From Nostoc sp. UHCC 0702 (lineage in GTDB: Bacteria; Cyanobacteriota; Cyanobacteriia; Cyanobacteriales; Nostocaceae): a stretch of DNA of 64,000 nucleotides. The position numbers and the translations under genes are program-made. The DNA lies in contig CP071065.1 in assembly GCA_017164015.1 (NCBI GenBank), forward strand, positions 3,883,918 through 3,947,917, given 5' to 3'. Within the stretch, counting starts at the first letter, position 1. Every line of letters begins with the position of its first letter. This document shows, piece after piece, positions 54,060-62,004 of the stretch. The notes beneath the pieces are model-generated. The model did no database searches, was not told where the DNA came from, and saw nothing but the letters and a program-made list of their open reading frames with translations.

Positions 54060-56075
54060 ATGCTAGTTTTAGGACTTTCTGGTGGGATAGAATTAATTCA
54101 TGAGAATTTATACGGCTCTTGGACAGGAGGTTTTCATGACTCAGCAAGTGTTTTGCTTGAAGATGGCAAAGTTGTTGCTGCAATTGAGGAAGAAAGACTT
54201 AATCGAATCAAGCATACAAACAAGTTTGCCAGTCAATCATTGCGTTTCTGTCTAGAGAGTCGTGGTATACAACTACATGAAGTAGATTTAATTGCTTTTT
54301 ACCTTTCAAAAAATCTCTTTGAAGCATGGGCAAAATTAGTAATTTCACAAACTTCTCAGGCAGTCTCCATAGAGCCAATAAAGTTTTTTCAGAATATTTT
54401 TCACAAAGCATTAAACTGTGACATAGAACCAGAAAAATTTTATTTTGTTCCTCATCACTATGCACATGCAATGAGCGCTTCTGCACTTTCTGGTTATGAG
54501 AATAGCCTTGTGGCTGTATTCGACGGGCAGGGAGAGGATAGTTCTGGTATGGTCTTTAAAGGGGAAGGAACTACGCTTGAACAAATTGCCGACATTCCAG
54601 TATTAAAATCTCTTGGTTATTTCTATGATCATGTAATAGCTGTTTTGGGGTATGGGCAGTTCGATGAATACAAAGTAATGGGACTAGCTCCTTATGGAGA
54701 CCCAAAAACATTTAGAGATTTATTCAAAACATTTTACACATTGCTTCCCCAAGGAGATTATATAATTCATCAAGAAAAGATTGCCTCACTTTTCAATTTG
54801 GTGGGTTTACCGCGCCGAAAAGGGGAACCTTTTACACAAACACATAAGGATATTGCTGCCTCTCTCCAGGAAGCCTTAGAGAATATACTTTTTCATGTAC
54901 TTGATCACTATCAACGGGAAACTAAACAGAAAAATCTGTGTATGGCTGGGGGAGTAGCCCATAACTGTACTTTTAACGGAAAAATTTTGCGCTCAGGCAT
55001 GTTTGAAAATGTATTTGTTCAGCCTGCCGCCCATGATGCTGGCTGTGCATTAGGTGCAGCTCTTTATGCATACTATCAAGTCAATCCAAAAGCTCAGAAG
55101 CTTTATAAACTGGATCATGTTTACTGGGGAAGAGATATTGACAGTAATTCCTCGATTTTGAAGCAATTGATGCAATGGCAAGATTTTCTAGCCTTTGAAA
55201 AATTGCCTAATATAGCCTGGCAAACAGCAGAGTTACTAGCGAGTGGTCATGTTATAGGTTGGGTTCAGGGCCGCTCTGAGTTTGGCCCCAGAGCTTTAGG
55301 AAACAGAAGTATTATTGCAGATCCTAGACCCCACGAGAACAAAAGCCGTATTAACCAAATGATTAAAAAGCGGGAAGGCTATAGACCGTTTGCCCCATCT
55401 GTTTTAGAAGAAAATGTTGAAGATTTTTTTGAGGTTCCGCATCATCAAAAACAGCTTCCATTCATGATATTTGTAGTTAATGTTAAAGAAGAAAAACGTT
55501 CCATTTTAGGGGCAGTGACTCATATTGATGGAACAGCAAGGGTACAAACAGTATCTCGACAAACAAACGAAAGGTATTGGGAGCTAATTAACTCATTTAA
55601 AAAAATTACAGGTATTCCTATTTTACTCAACACATCCTTTAATAATAATGTTGAACCAATTGTCGATTCTGTTGAAGATGCAATAGTTTGTTTCTTATCT
55701 ACAGGGTTAGATTATCTTGTTGTTGGAGACTATCTAGTCAAGAAGAAGGAAGTCAGTTGGCAAGTTTATTTGGATCTGATACCTTCACTCCCTGCTTTTG
55801 TTTATTTGCATAGCGTTAGAAAGCTTGAAGATGATGGCAATTTCAAGAACTACTTATATATAGGCACTAGCTATAATGCCAAATTTCAGGTAGCAGTTTC
55901 AGCAGAAGTTTTTAATGTACTAAATTTGGCAAATAATCAAAAGTCTGTGATGGATATTCTTCAAGCAGATGGTCACACAAAAGAAGATAAATTTAAAGAT
56001 ATTGTTCAGGAAATTATAGAGTTATGGTTACAGCGTTTAGTGATACTAAGACCACAAGCTAATACCAACATTTAA
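54060..56075 (+). CDS. NodU/CmcH-type carbamoyltransferase with extra C-terminal domain
   Basis: 671 residues. N-terminal actin-like domain: VLGLSGG, FHDSASVLLEDGKVVAAIEEERLNRIKHTNKF, HHYAHAMSA and AVFDGQGEDSSG; the YrdC-like part follows with FGPRALGNRSIIADPR and NTSFNNNVEPIV. It transfers a carbamoyl group from carbamoyl phosphate to a hydroxyl of a metabolite. Known members have ~560-610 residues; the last ~70 here (VSAEVFNVLNLANNQKSVMDILQADG...IIELWLQRLVILRP) look like a winged-helix PqqD-like unit that is not typical of the family. No biosynthetic neighbours. GAGG precedes the ATG. Confidence 0.9.
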   Translation: MLVLGLSGGIELIHENLYGSWTGGFHDSASVLLEDGKVVAAIEEERLNRIKHTNKFASQSLRFCLESRGIQLHEVDLIAFYLSKNLFEAWAKLVISQTSQAVSIEPIKFFQNIFHKALNCDIEPEKFYFVPHHYAHAMSASALSGYENSLVAVFDGQGEDSSGMVFKGEGTTLEQIADIPVLKSLGYFYDHVIAVLGYGQFDEYKVMGLAPYGDPKTFRDLFKTFYTLLPQGDYIIHQEKIASLFNLVGLPRRKGEPFTQTHKDIAASLQEALENILFHVLDHYQRETKQKNLCMAGGVAHNCTFNGKILRSGMFENVFVQPAAHDAGCALGAALYAYYQVNPKAQKLYKLDHVYWGRDIDSNSSILKQLMQWQDFLAFEKLPNIAWQTAELLASGHVIGWVQGRSEFGPRALGNRSIIADPRPHENKSRINQMIKKREGYRPFAPSVLEENVEDFFEVPHHQKQLPFMIFVVNVKEEKRSILGAVTHIDGTARVQTVSRQTNERYWELINSFKKITGIPILLNTSFNNNVEPIVDSVEDAIVCFLSTGLDYLVVGDYLVKKKEVSWQVYLDLIPSLPAFVYLHSVRKLEDDGNFKNYLYIGTSYNAKFQVAVSAEVFNVLNLANNQKSVMDILQADGHTKEDKFKDIVQEIIELWLQRLVILRPQANTNI

Positions 56076-56105
56076 ATAAAGACCAGTGGTCGCAGCACTG
56101 TCACA

Positions 56106-56125
56106 AAACCCGCCTAGGCGGGTTT
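56106..56125. terminator. Bidirectional terminator between convergent genes
   Basis: AAACCCGCCTAGGCGGGTTT is a perfect 20-base palindrome (9-bp stem) 31 bp after the carbamoyltransferase stop; the alpha/beta hydrolase gene ends 80 bp further on the other strand. On the plus strand AAAACTCTTAGTTTT follows. Confidence 0.7.
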
Positions 56126-56205
56126 AAAACTCTTAGTTTTCAGTTAGTAACTGTAAACCCTACTAGCGCTGTTTGCAACACACTGCCTCTTCAGCACTTT
56201 TTTGG

Positions 56206-57015
56206 TCAAATGGTAGGAGATGCTGTCAACTGTCCTAAGAAATTGAGCATAACTGAAACCACAGCATCCGGCGACTCAACTAAAAAGCCATGACCACCAT
56301 GATTAAGAACCACAAGTTCAGCGTTGGGAATGCTTTGTTGGAGTTGCTGGGAAAACTTAACTGGGGTGAGAATGTCCTGTTTACCTACCATAACTAGAGT
56401 AGGACAATTAATATCTTTGAGGCGCTGTGTTGTGTCACTTTTAAGGATAGCTCGACTCTGGTGATAAAGTCCATGAGTTGTGGGTCGGAAAGGATAATTA
56501 ATTGCATATTCAATCAACTGTTCTATCATTCCAGGTATAGAGTAGAAAGCATCCGTAAATATCCAGGGAAATACGACTTTTTCATAAAGTTTAAAGTCTA
56601 AATGACTAGGAAGCTCACCCCAAGTTTCGATGAGGCTATTAAATAATTCATCACCTTTTGCCAAAGATGATAGTAGCATCAGACTCTTAACCTTTTGCGG
56701 GTGTGCTAATACTAGCTCTTGAGCAATTTGACCACCCATTGAATGACCTGCTACATGCACATTTTTGATCCCAATTCTATCAAGTAATGCTGCAACATCA
56801 TTTGCCATTTGTTGAATACTGTAGGGACTATCAGGAGCAGAACTTCGCCCTATTCCCCGGTTATCAAAGCGAATGACTTGATATCGAGAAATCAGTGATG
56901 GCATGATTAGCGACCAATAAGAAAGATCGCACAAAAAACCGGCTATTAAAAGTAAAGGTTCACCTGTTCCTTTGATTTCATAGAACAAATCAATCCCATT
57001 AACATCAACCTTCGG
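56206..57015 (-). CDS. Alpha/beta-hydrolase
   Basis: 269 residues from ATG 57015 (MPKVDVNGIDLFYE); the frame is open to 57051. Strand-turn-nucleophile GHSMGG at ~95 gives the catalytic Ser, NRGIGRSS is the usual oxyanion-region motif, and the His is in LNHGGHGF near the end; the Asp is probably in GKQDILTP. Family members are esterases, lactonases or dehalogenases. Convergent to the carbamoyltransferase gene. Confidence 0.88.
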   Translation of the reverse strand, partial: PKVDVNGIDLFYEIKGTGEPLLLIAGFLCDLSYWSLIMPSLISRYQVIRFDNRGIGRSSAPDSPYSIQQMANDVAALLDRIGIKNVHVAGHSMGGQIAQELVLAHPQKVKSLMLLSSLAKGDELFNSLIETWGELPSHLDFKLYEKVVFPWIFTDAFYSIPGMIEQLIEYAINYPFRPTTHGLYHQSRAILKSDTTQRLKDINCPTLVMVGKQDILTPVKFSQQLQQSIPNAELVVLNHGGHGFLVESPDAVVSVMLNFLGQLTASPTI

Positions 57016-57771
57016 CATAGCAATTAATATATCCTGTGAGCCAGCGTTCAAAATCTCATCCTATCTGGCATTACTATAAATTAATATAGTAACAACGTGA
57101 ACACCCAAAGCTAAGAGGATGTTTGAAAACTTGTTTTGAGTACTCAAATCATCGCTTTTGGGGAATAGGGATTAGTAAGCGCTATTCTTTGAGCCAAAAC
57201 TGTGTCGATATCTGCTTGACAGGAATGGGTTCTCGCCAAGAAATTGCTCAAGCGATCGCGCTTTGTTAATCGGCTCTCCTACATGTATTTCAAAAATCAA
57301 ATAGGAGTCCTATAGGTCGAATCGGTCTATTCTTCCGCCATGTATCATCCTGTAATTGGATGATACAGAACACAAGTACGCTAGACGTTTGGCCATGATT
57401 ACAAGTAAAATACGGTAAGTTGATGGGCTTACCGCCTTTTGCATGTCAAACTGCAAAAAGCGATTCAGGAGTTGAACCGAGTCGGACAAATGACCCATAA
57501 ACAGTTATAGCTGTCTGTTTTGGTGAAATGCGAGTCGATATACTCTCAACAACTCCCAGGCTGATTTTTTGTTGTCCAGGAAGTATCTACCCCAGCTTTG
57601 AGCTAGATCACCTTTGTGTTTTTTATCCCTTAAGAAGCACAATAACCTGTTACCAGGAGCTTTGTCCAACAAAGGGCTGTGTTTGCCTGCTTTGCTGTGT
57701 TCTAGTAGTAAACCCAAGCTGAGTCTCAGTTTGAGCCGATTGTACTTGAAAACCCATTTCTGGATAGCAGT
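57016..57771. other. Non-coding region with three consecutive hairpins; possible gene relic
   Basis: Perfect stems: GTATCATCC...GGATGATAC (57342-57366, loop 7), CGGTAAG...CTTACCG (57413-57434, loop 8) and TTTTGCA...TGCAAAA (57437-57458, loop 8). A single element end (TAAGAGGATGTTTG, 57112-57125) matches the element at 59448. Minus-strand frames (57310-57498, 57505-57777) could be remains of one broken gene, but no family is recognised. Confidence 0.5.
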
Positions 57772-58569
57772 ATGCACTACTTATTACTACCGCTCTTAAG
57801 CTTCTTTGTTGGCATTATCGTTGGTTTGACAGGAATTGGTGGAGCCTCTTTAATCACCCCGATGTTGATTTTTATCTTTCAGGTACCACCTTCCATCGCC
57901 GTGAGTTCTGATGTCGTGGCTGCCACATTAATGAAGGTAGTCGGCAGCGTCAAGCACTGGCAACAGAAAACCCTTGACACAGAAGTGGTTAAATGGTTGG
58001 CATTTGGCAGCGTTCCTGGTTCACTGTTGGGAGTGGGAATTTTGCACCTCATCAAGCGCACTGGCGAGCATAACCTGGATAACATCTTGCTCCGCTTGCT
58101 GGGAGTCATGATTTTGTTGATCACAGTGTTAGCTTTAGTACAATTATTGCTGTTGACTTTTTTCCCAAAATTTACTCTACCTGAATTGCCAAAATTAGAC
58201 TTAAAAACTAACTGGGGTCGATTTATCACAGTCACATTGGGAGCATTTTTAGGTTGTTTAGTTGGTCTAACTAGCGTTTCTTCAGGTTCAATGTTTGCCT
58301 TGGTACTGATTGGCTTTTTCCGTCTTGATGCGCGTAAGTTAGTTGGTACAGATATTTCACAAGCGGCAATTTTGTTACTGTTTACATCCCTTGGACATCT
58401 CACCTTGGGTACAGTTAATTGGAGTCTGGTATTGCCTATATGGCTAGGTTCGGTTCCAGGTGTGCTGCTAGGCGCTAAAGTTTGCCAAATAATTCCTCAA
58501 CGTCCCTTGCGGTTTATTATTTACGCCATCTTAATGATGGTGAGTTGGAAATTAGTTTATCAAGTTTAA
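57772..58569 (+). CDS. Second TauE/SafE-family membrane exporter
   Basis: 265 residues with about eight membrane segments and the two glycine-rich family blocks: FVGIIVGLTGIGGASLITPML and LGCLVGLTSVSSGSMFALVLIGFF (the second differs from the usual GIGGG). A long polar loop (FPKFTLPELPKLDLKTNW) joins the halves. Only distantly similar to the protein at 45488-46324, and here without a DUF1634 partner. Moves small anions, probably sulfur-containing; exact substrate unknown. Confidence 0.88.
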   Translation: MHYLLLPLLSFFVGIIVGLTGIGGASLITPMLIFIFQVPPSIAVSSDVVAATLMKVVGSVKHWQQKTLDTEVVKWLAFGSVPGSLLGVGILHLIKRTGEHNLDNILLRLLGVMILLITVLALVQLLLLTFFPKFTLPELPKLDLKTNWGRFITVTLGAFLGCLVGLTSVSSGSMFALVLIGFFRLDARKLVGTDISQAAILLLFTSLGHLTLGTVNWSLVLPIWLGSVPGVLLGAKVCQIIPQRPLRFIIYAILMMVSWKLVYQV

Positions 58570-58595
58570 ACCGAGTACAAGGCAAGAGATAGAGT

Positions 58596-58656
58596 AATTT
58601 TGGATTTTATATTTGAGATTTTGGATTGAATAATCTAAAATCGCAAATCCAAAATT
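58596..58656. terminator. Imperfect hairpin between convergent genes
   Basis: AATTTTGGATTT (58596-58607) is mirrored by AAATCCAAAATT (58645-58656), 12 bp perfect, with an extra pairing inside. It fills the gap between the TauE/SafE stop and the CadD-like stop and could end transcription in both directions. Confidence 0.55.
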
Positions 58657-58658
58657 GA

Positions 58659-59321
58659 TTAGCCTTTCACCCAAGGTAATAGGGTGAATGTGCCTCTTTC
58701 ATACATGATGAATAAACCCAAACAAATCAAAACAAAAGGAACAATATGCTTACCGTAGCGACTTAAAGTATAGGCAATAGTGGCTTGACGGCTTAACAGA
58801 TCAGCCACAGCACACAACATTCCTAGCATGACAAAAAATACCATTAAAATTACTCCCAATCTGGCAAAGTTCTGACCAGCAAATAAGGGAATATATATAC
58901 TAATATTGTCACCACCATTAGCAATAGTTACTGCTGTTACTTTATAAGTTTGAGGATGCAGAATACTCACAATAAAAGATAGTATGGGATTCTTGTATGA
59001 GGGCTGTTGAAAATCACTATTTACTGTCTGAACTTCTGTAGTTTCTGATTGCCAATCTACTAATTCCTTGATACCAATTGCTATGGGTAGTAGTCCCAAT
59101 AATCCTATCCATTCTCGCGGCACTACTAAACCGCCAAAAAATCCCGGTAAGCTAGCGAGAATGATGACTGTAAAACCAAGGTACTGACCAATTAAAATAT
59201 GCCACCGTCGAAAATTAACATCTACCTGCGAGAAAAATAGCAGCAGAATAATGATGTCATCAATATTTGTGGCTAAAAAGGCAACTATCCCTTCAGTAAA
59301 AGCTGCTATCAGGTCACTCAT
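58659..59321 (-). CDS. CadD-like cadmium/cation resistance transporter
   Basis: 220 residues with about five to six membrane segments. Both hallmarks of the CadD family are present: ATNIDDIIILLLFFSQ at ~17-32 and IANGGDNISIYIPLFA at ~130-145, whose Asp residues lie in the membrane. RYGKHIVPFVLICLGLFIMYERGTF ends the protein. The family exports Cd2+ or similar ions in Gram-positives and appears in cyanobacteria. It ends 90 bp from the TauE/SafE stop, convergent. Confidence 0.88.
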   Translation of the reverse strand: MSDLIAAFTEGIVAFLATNIDDIIILLLFFSQVDVNFRRWHILIGQYLGFTVIILASLPGFFGGLVVPREWIGLLGLLPIAIGIKELVDWQSETTEVQTVNSDFQQPSYKNPILSFIVSILHPQTYKVTAVTIANGGDNISIYIPLFAGQNFARLGVILMVFFVMLGMLCAVADLLSRQATIAYTLSRYGKHIVPFVLICLGLFIMYERGTFTLLPWVKG

Positions 59322-59447
59322 GCTGGATAATTAAAACATACAACTTACTACAATACTAAATTAAATTCGTAATTCGTAATTTGTGATTAAGGCACAGTTT
59401 AAAAAGTTTGAGCGTCAGTAGCACCGTGGCAAGGATAAAATGCTGTA

Positions 59448-59617
59448 TTAGAGGATGTTTGAAAAGTATTATTGCTAACACCAAAACTCCCAAACCTAAC
59501 CCCCCCTACCCCCCTTCCCTACAAGGGAATGGGGGTTTCAAAGCCTCTCCCCGAAGCGGAGAGAGGAATGGAAGCGGGGTTTTGGGTATACTTTACGACT
59601 TTCCAAACATCCTCTTA
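59448..59617. repeat. 170-bp MITE-like element with GAGGATGTTTG ends
   Basis: The left end TTAGAGGATGTTTGAAAAG and the inverted right end TAAGAGGATGTTTGGAAAG mirror each other. The core contains the CCCCCCTTCCC and CTCTCCCCGAAGCGGAGAG modules. A single end of the same family is at 57112-57125. The plus-strand frame at 59408-59704 crosses it and is not a gene. Confidence 0.75.
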
Positions 59618-59801
59618 CAGCTTGATTGTGAGACTGGCTCTCTAGTCCGTCCAGTATGGGCAAGATGCCCACACTACAAGAGTTATACTTATGTACTAAA
59701 TTAGCTTGGTCACGCCATTACAGAATTGGATATTTTTTTAGTTGAAATTACTGTAAGCTTTAAAATAAACTAAGCATGAATTCAGATAATTACAACGATT
59801 G

Positions 59802-60078
59802 ATGTTTTATTTGAGTTCATTGCCTGCCGATGCCTAAAAAATAGGGTTTGCGATTCGACAGCATTGGTCAATTGAAAATCAACTTCATTGGGTTTTAGAT
59901 GTCACCTTTAATGAGGATGCTTGTCGCATCCGTAAAGAAAACTCCCCAGATAATTTTGCTCTACTCAAGCGATGGAGTAGAAATTTTCTCAATAAAGAAA
60001 CAAATTATAAACGTAGTATTCGTCAAAAAGCAAAGCCAGCCAGCATGGATGAAGAGTATACACATATCTTGCACCAAG
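59802..60078 (+). pseudogene. C-terminal relic of an ISAs1-family transposase
   Basis: Read in frame from 59853: IRQHWSIENQLHWVLDVTFNEDACRIRK...LLKRWSRNFLNKETNYKRSIRQKAKPASMDEEY, the end of an ISAs1-type DDE transposase, with the last catalytic Glu in IENQLHW. An in-frame TAA after YLSSLPADA and the missing N-terminal two thirds show that it is dead. No terminal inverted repeats were recognised. Confidence 0.8.
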
Positions 60079-60147
60079 CGACTGAAGTCGCGACTACACG
60101 AGACTTTACCCGCCTGTCTTGGGTTCCAAACCCTTGATTTTGTGTTA

Positions 60148-60163
60148 GTCCGCGTAGGCGGAC
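60148..60163. repeat. Small palindrome of a widespread cyanobacterial repeat
   Basis: GTCCGC-GTAG-GCGGAC, followed by the common text TAGCCGCGAATTCCATTCGC (60174-60193). No gene in 60079-60315. Confidence 0.6.
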
Positions 60164-60315
60164 GCGCGTTTGTATAGCCGCGAATTCCATTCGCTGGGGC
60201 TAGGTGCAAGATGTGAATATATGCTTAAAGTTTTACAAGCTTCGATTCCTCTACACTCTAACTCATCTCAAGTAGAAATTTTCTGGCGTTTACCCTGGTT
60301 GCTCCTGATTTAGGA

Positions 60316-61920
60316 TTAGCTACCAACAGTAGTAAAATCATTAGAAGTAAGGGTGGTAGCATCAACACCTTGAAGAATCGCCAAAGTATAATCTGAAGTA
60401 CCAAACAAACCGATATTAATAATATTCAGTAAATTGACGCTAATCAGGAACGACCCTTGAACAATAATATTGTTACCAGAGAAGGTTAAATCATTAAACT
60501 TCAAACCACCAGCCAGACCAATCTTGTCTCCCTCAGAAGAGTTGAAATCGGTAATCGTATCTTTGCCATTATTGCCCCAACCATAACTGGGATTTAAGAC
60601 AAAGGTATCTGCACCAGTACCACCCGTGAGGGTGTCTTTACCCTTACCGCCATCAAGGATATCGTTGCCAGCCAAACCATTGAGAGTATCGTTGCCATTG
60701 AAGCCACGGATTTGATCGTTACCAGGAGTACCATTAAGGGTTTCCGACTGGTTAGTGCCGTCAATATTTTGCCCAACTGCCACTGTGACTAAACCGATAT
60801 CAGTACCACCGTTGCCATCACTCACAGTGTATTCAAAGCTAGCGTTACCACTAAAGTTGTTATTGGGAGTGAACACAATCGTGTCATCGCTAAAATTAGT
60901 AAGTGTACCATTATCGTTGAGTGCTACAGTACCATTGCTAGGGTTGGTAACGGCAGTGATGCTTAGTGAGTTATTATCAGCGTCAGTATCGTTAGCAAGT
61001 AGTGCTGTTACAGTGAGTGTAAAAGCAGTGTTTTGACCCGTAACAGCAGTGTCATCAACGGCAACAGGGGGTTGGTTGGAAACTGGATCAGGGGTGTTGC
61101 GGAAGAAGCGGATTGTGCTGGAATAATCTGAAGAAGAGGGGTCTCCTCCAGCAATAAAACCGTCTAAATCCCCATCACCGTCGATGTCAGCAAAGCTGGG
61201 TGCGCTGAAAACTCCTACATCCAGACCGTCGAAGGGGTTGTCAGTGCCTGTAACTTCTGTAAAGTTACCACCAGAGTTGCGGTAGTACTTGATATCGCCG
61301 GCAAAATTTCCGATAAAGGCATCTTGATCGCCATCAAGATCAATGTCGGCAAAGGTGGGTGTGCTAACATACCCTACATCCACGCCATTGAATGGATTGT
61401 TAGCGCCAGTAACTTCTGTAAAGTTACCACCAGAGTTGCGGTAGTACTTGATATCGCCATCACTGGTTCCAATAAAAGCGTCTTGATCGCCATCGCCGTC
61501 GATGTCGGCAAAGGTGGGTGCGCTAAGATCCCCGACATCCACGCCATTGAATGGATTGTTAGCGCCAGTAACTTCTGTAAAGTTACCACCAGAGTTGCGG
61601 TAGTACTTGATATCGCCGGCAAAATTTCCGATAAAGGCATCTTGATCGCCATCAAGATCAATGTCGGCAAAGGTAAGAGCGCCTTCAACGCCGTTTAAGG
61701 GATTATTACTGTCGGTTTGTTGAGTGAAAGTAGGGCTAGTAGCAGTACCAGTGTTTTGGTAGAAATTAATAGCGCCGACGTTTGTATAAATAAAAGCGTC
61801 TAAATCTCCATCGGCATCTATATCTACAAAGGCGGGTGAAGCATTCGGGAAAGAGGCAGCTCCTACATTTACGCCATTCAAGGGATTATTGCTGCCAGTT
61901 TCTTCAAGAAAAATTGCCAT
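60316..61920 (-). CDS. Secreted FG-GAP/cadherin-like/RTX protein
   Basis: 534 residues from ATG 61920, supported by AAGGAAAG upstream (a TTG start 21 bases earlier is less likely). Five VCBS/FG-GAP-type units with DxDxDG calcium loops (DIDADGDLDAF, DIDLDGDQDAF and DIDGDGDQDAF type, ~30-270) predict a beta-propeller. Then a cadherin-like domain (QPPVAVDDTAVTGQNTAFTLTV...FEYTVSDGNGG, ~285-385), RTX calcium repeats (GFNGNDTLNGLAGNDILDGGKGKD, ~405-430) and a C-terminal part common to cyanobacterial RTX proteins. No N-terminal signal peptide, as expected for type I secretion. Middle repeats are nearly identical at DNA level. Confidence 0.9.
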   Translation of the reverse strand: MAIFLEETGSNNPLNGVNVGAASFPNASPAFVDIDADGDLDAFIYTNVGAINFYQNTGTATSPTFTQQTDSNNPLNGVEGALTFADIDLDGDQDAFIGNFAGDIKYYRNSGGNFTEVTGANNPFNGVDVGDLSAPTFADIDGDGDQDAFIGTSDGDIKYYRNSGGNFTEVTGANNPFNGVDVGYVSTPTFADIDLDGDQDAFIGNFAGDIKYYRNSGGNFTEVTGTDNPFDGLDVGVFSAPSFADIDGDGDLDGFIAGGDPSSSDYSSTIRFFRNTPDPVSNQPPVAVDDTAVTGQNTAFTLTVTALLANDTDADNNSLSITAVTNPSNGTVALNDNGTLTNFSDDTIVFTPNNNFSGNASFEYTVSDGNGGTDIGLVTVAVGQNIDGTNQSETLNGTPGNDQIRGFNGNDTLNGLAGNDILDGGKGKDTLTGGTGADTFVLNPSYGWGNNGKDTITDFNSSEGDKIGLAGGLKFNDLTFSGNNIIVQGSFLISVNLLNIINIGLFGTSDYTLAILQGVDATTLTSNDFTTVGS

Positions 61921-62004
61921 TGTTAATCTTTCCTTTTTCAAAAGTTTAGTTGTTCGTTGTTAATTAAAAGCAACGCCCTAGTACTGCTTGCTTTGTGTGG
62001 TTAG

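Noticed and set aside
57505..57777. 90-codon minus-strand frame overlapping the TauE/SafE start
   Set aside because: No family recognised and it overlaps a well-supported gene; kept only as a possible relic.
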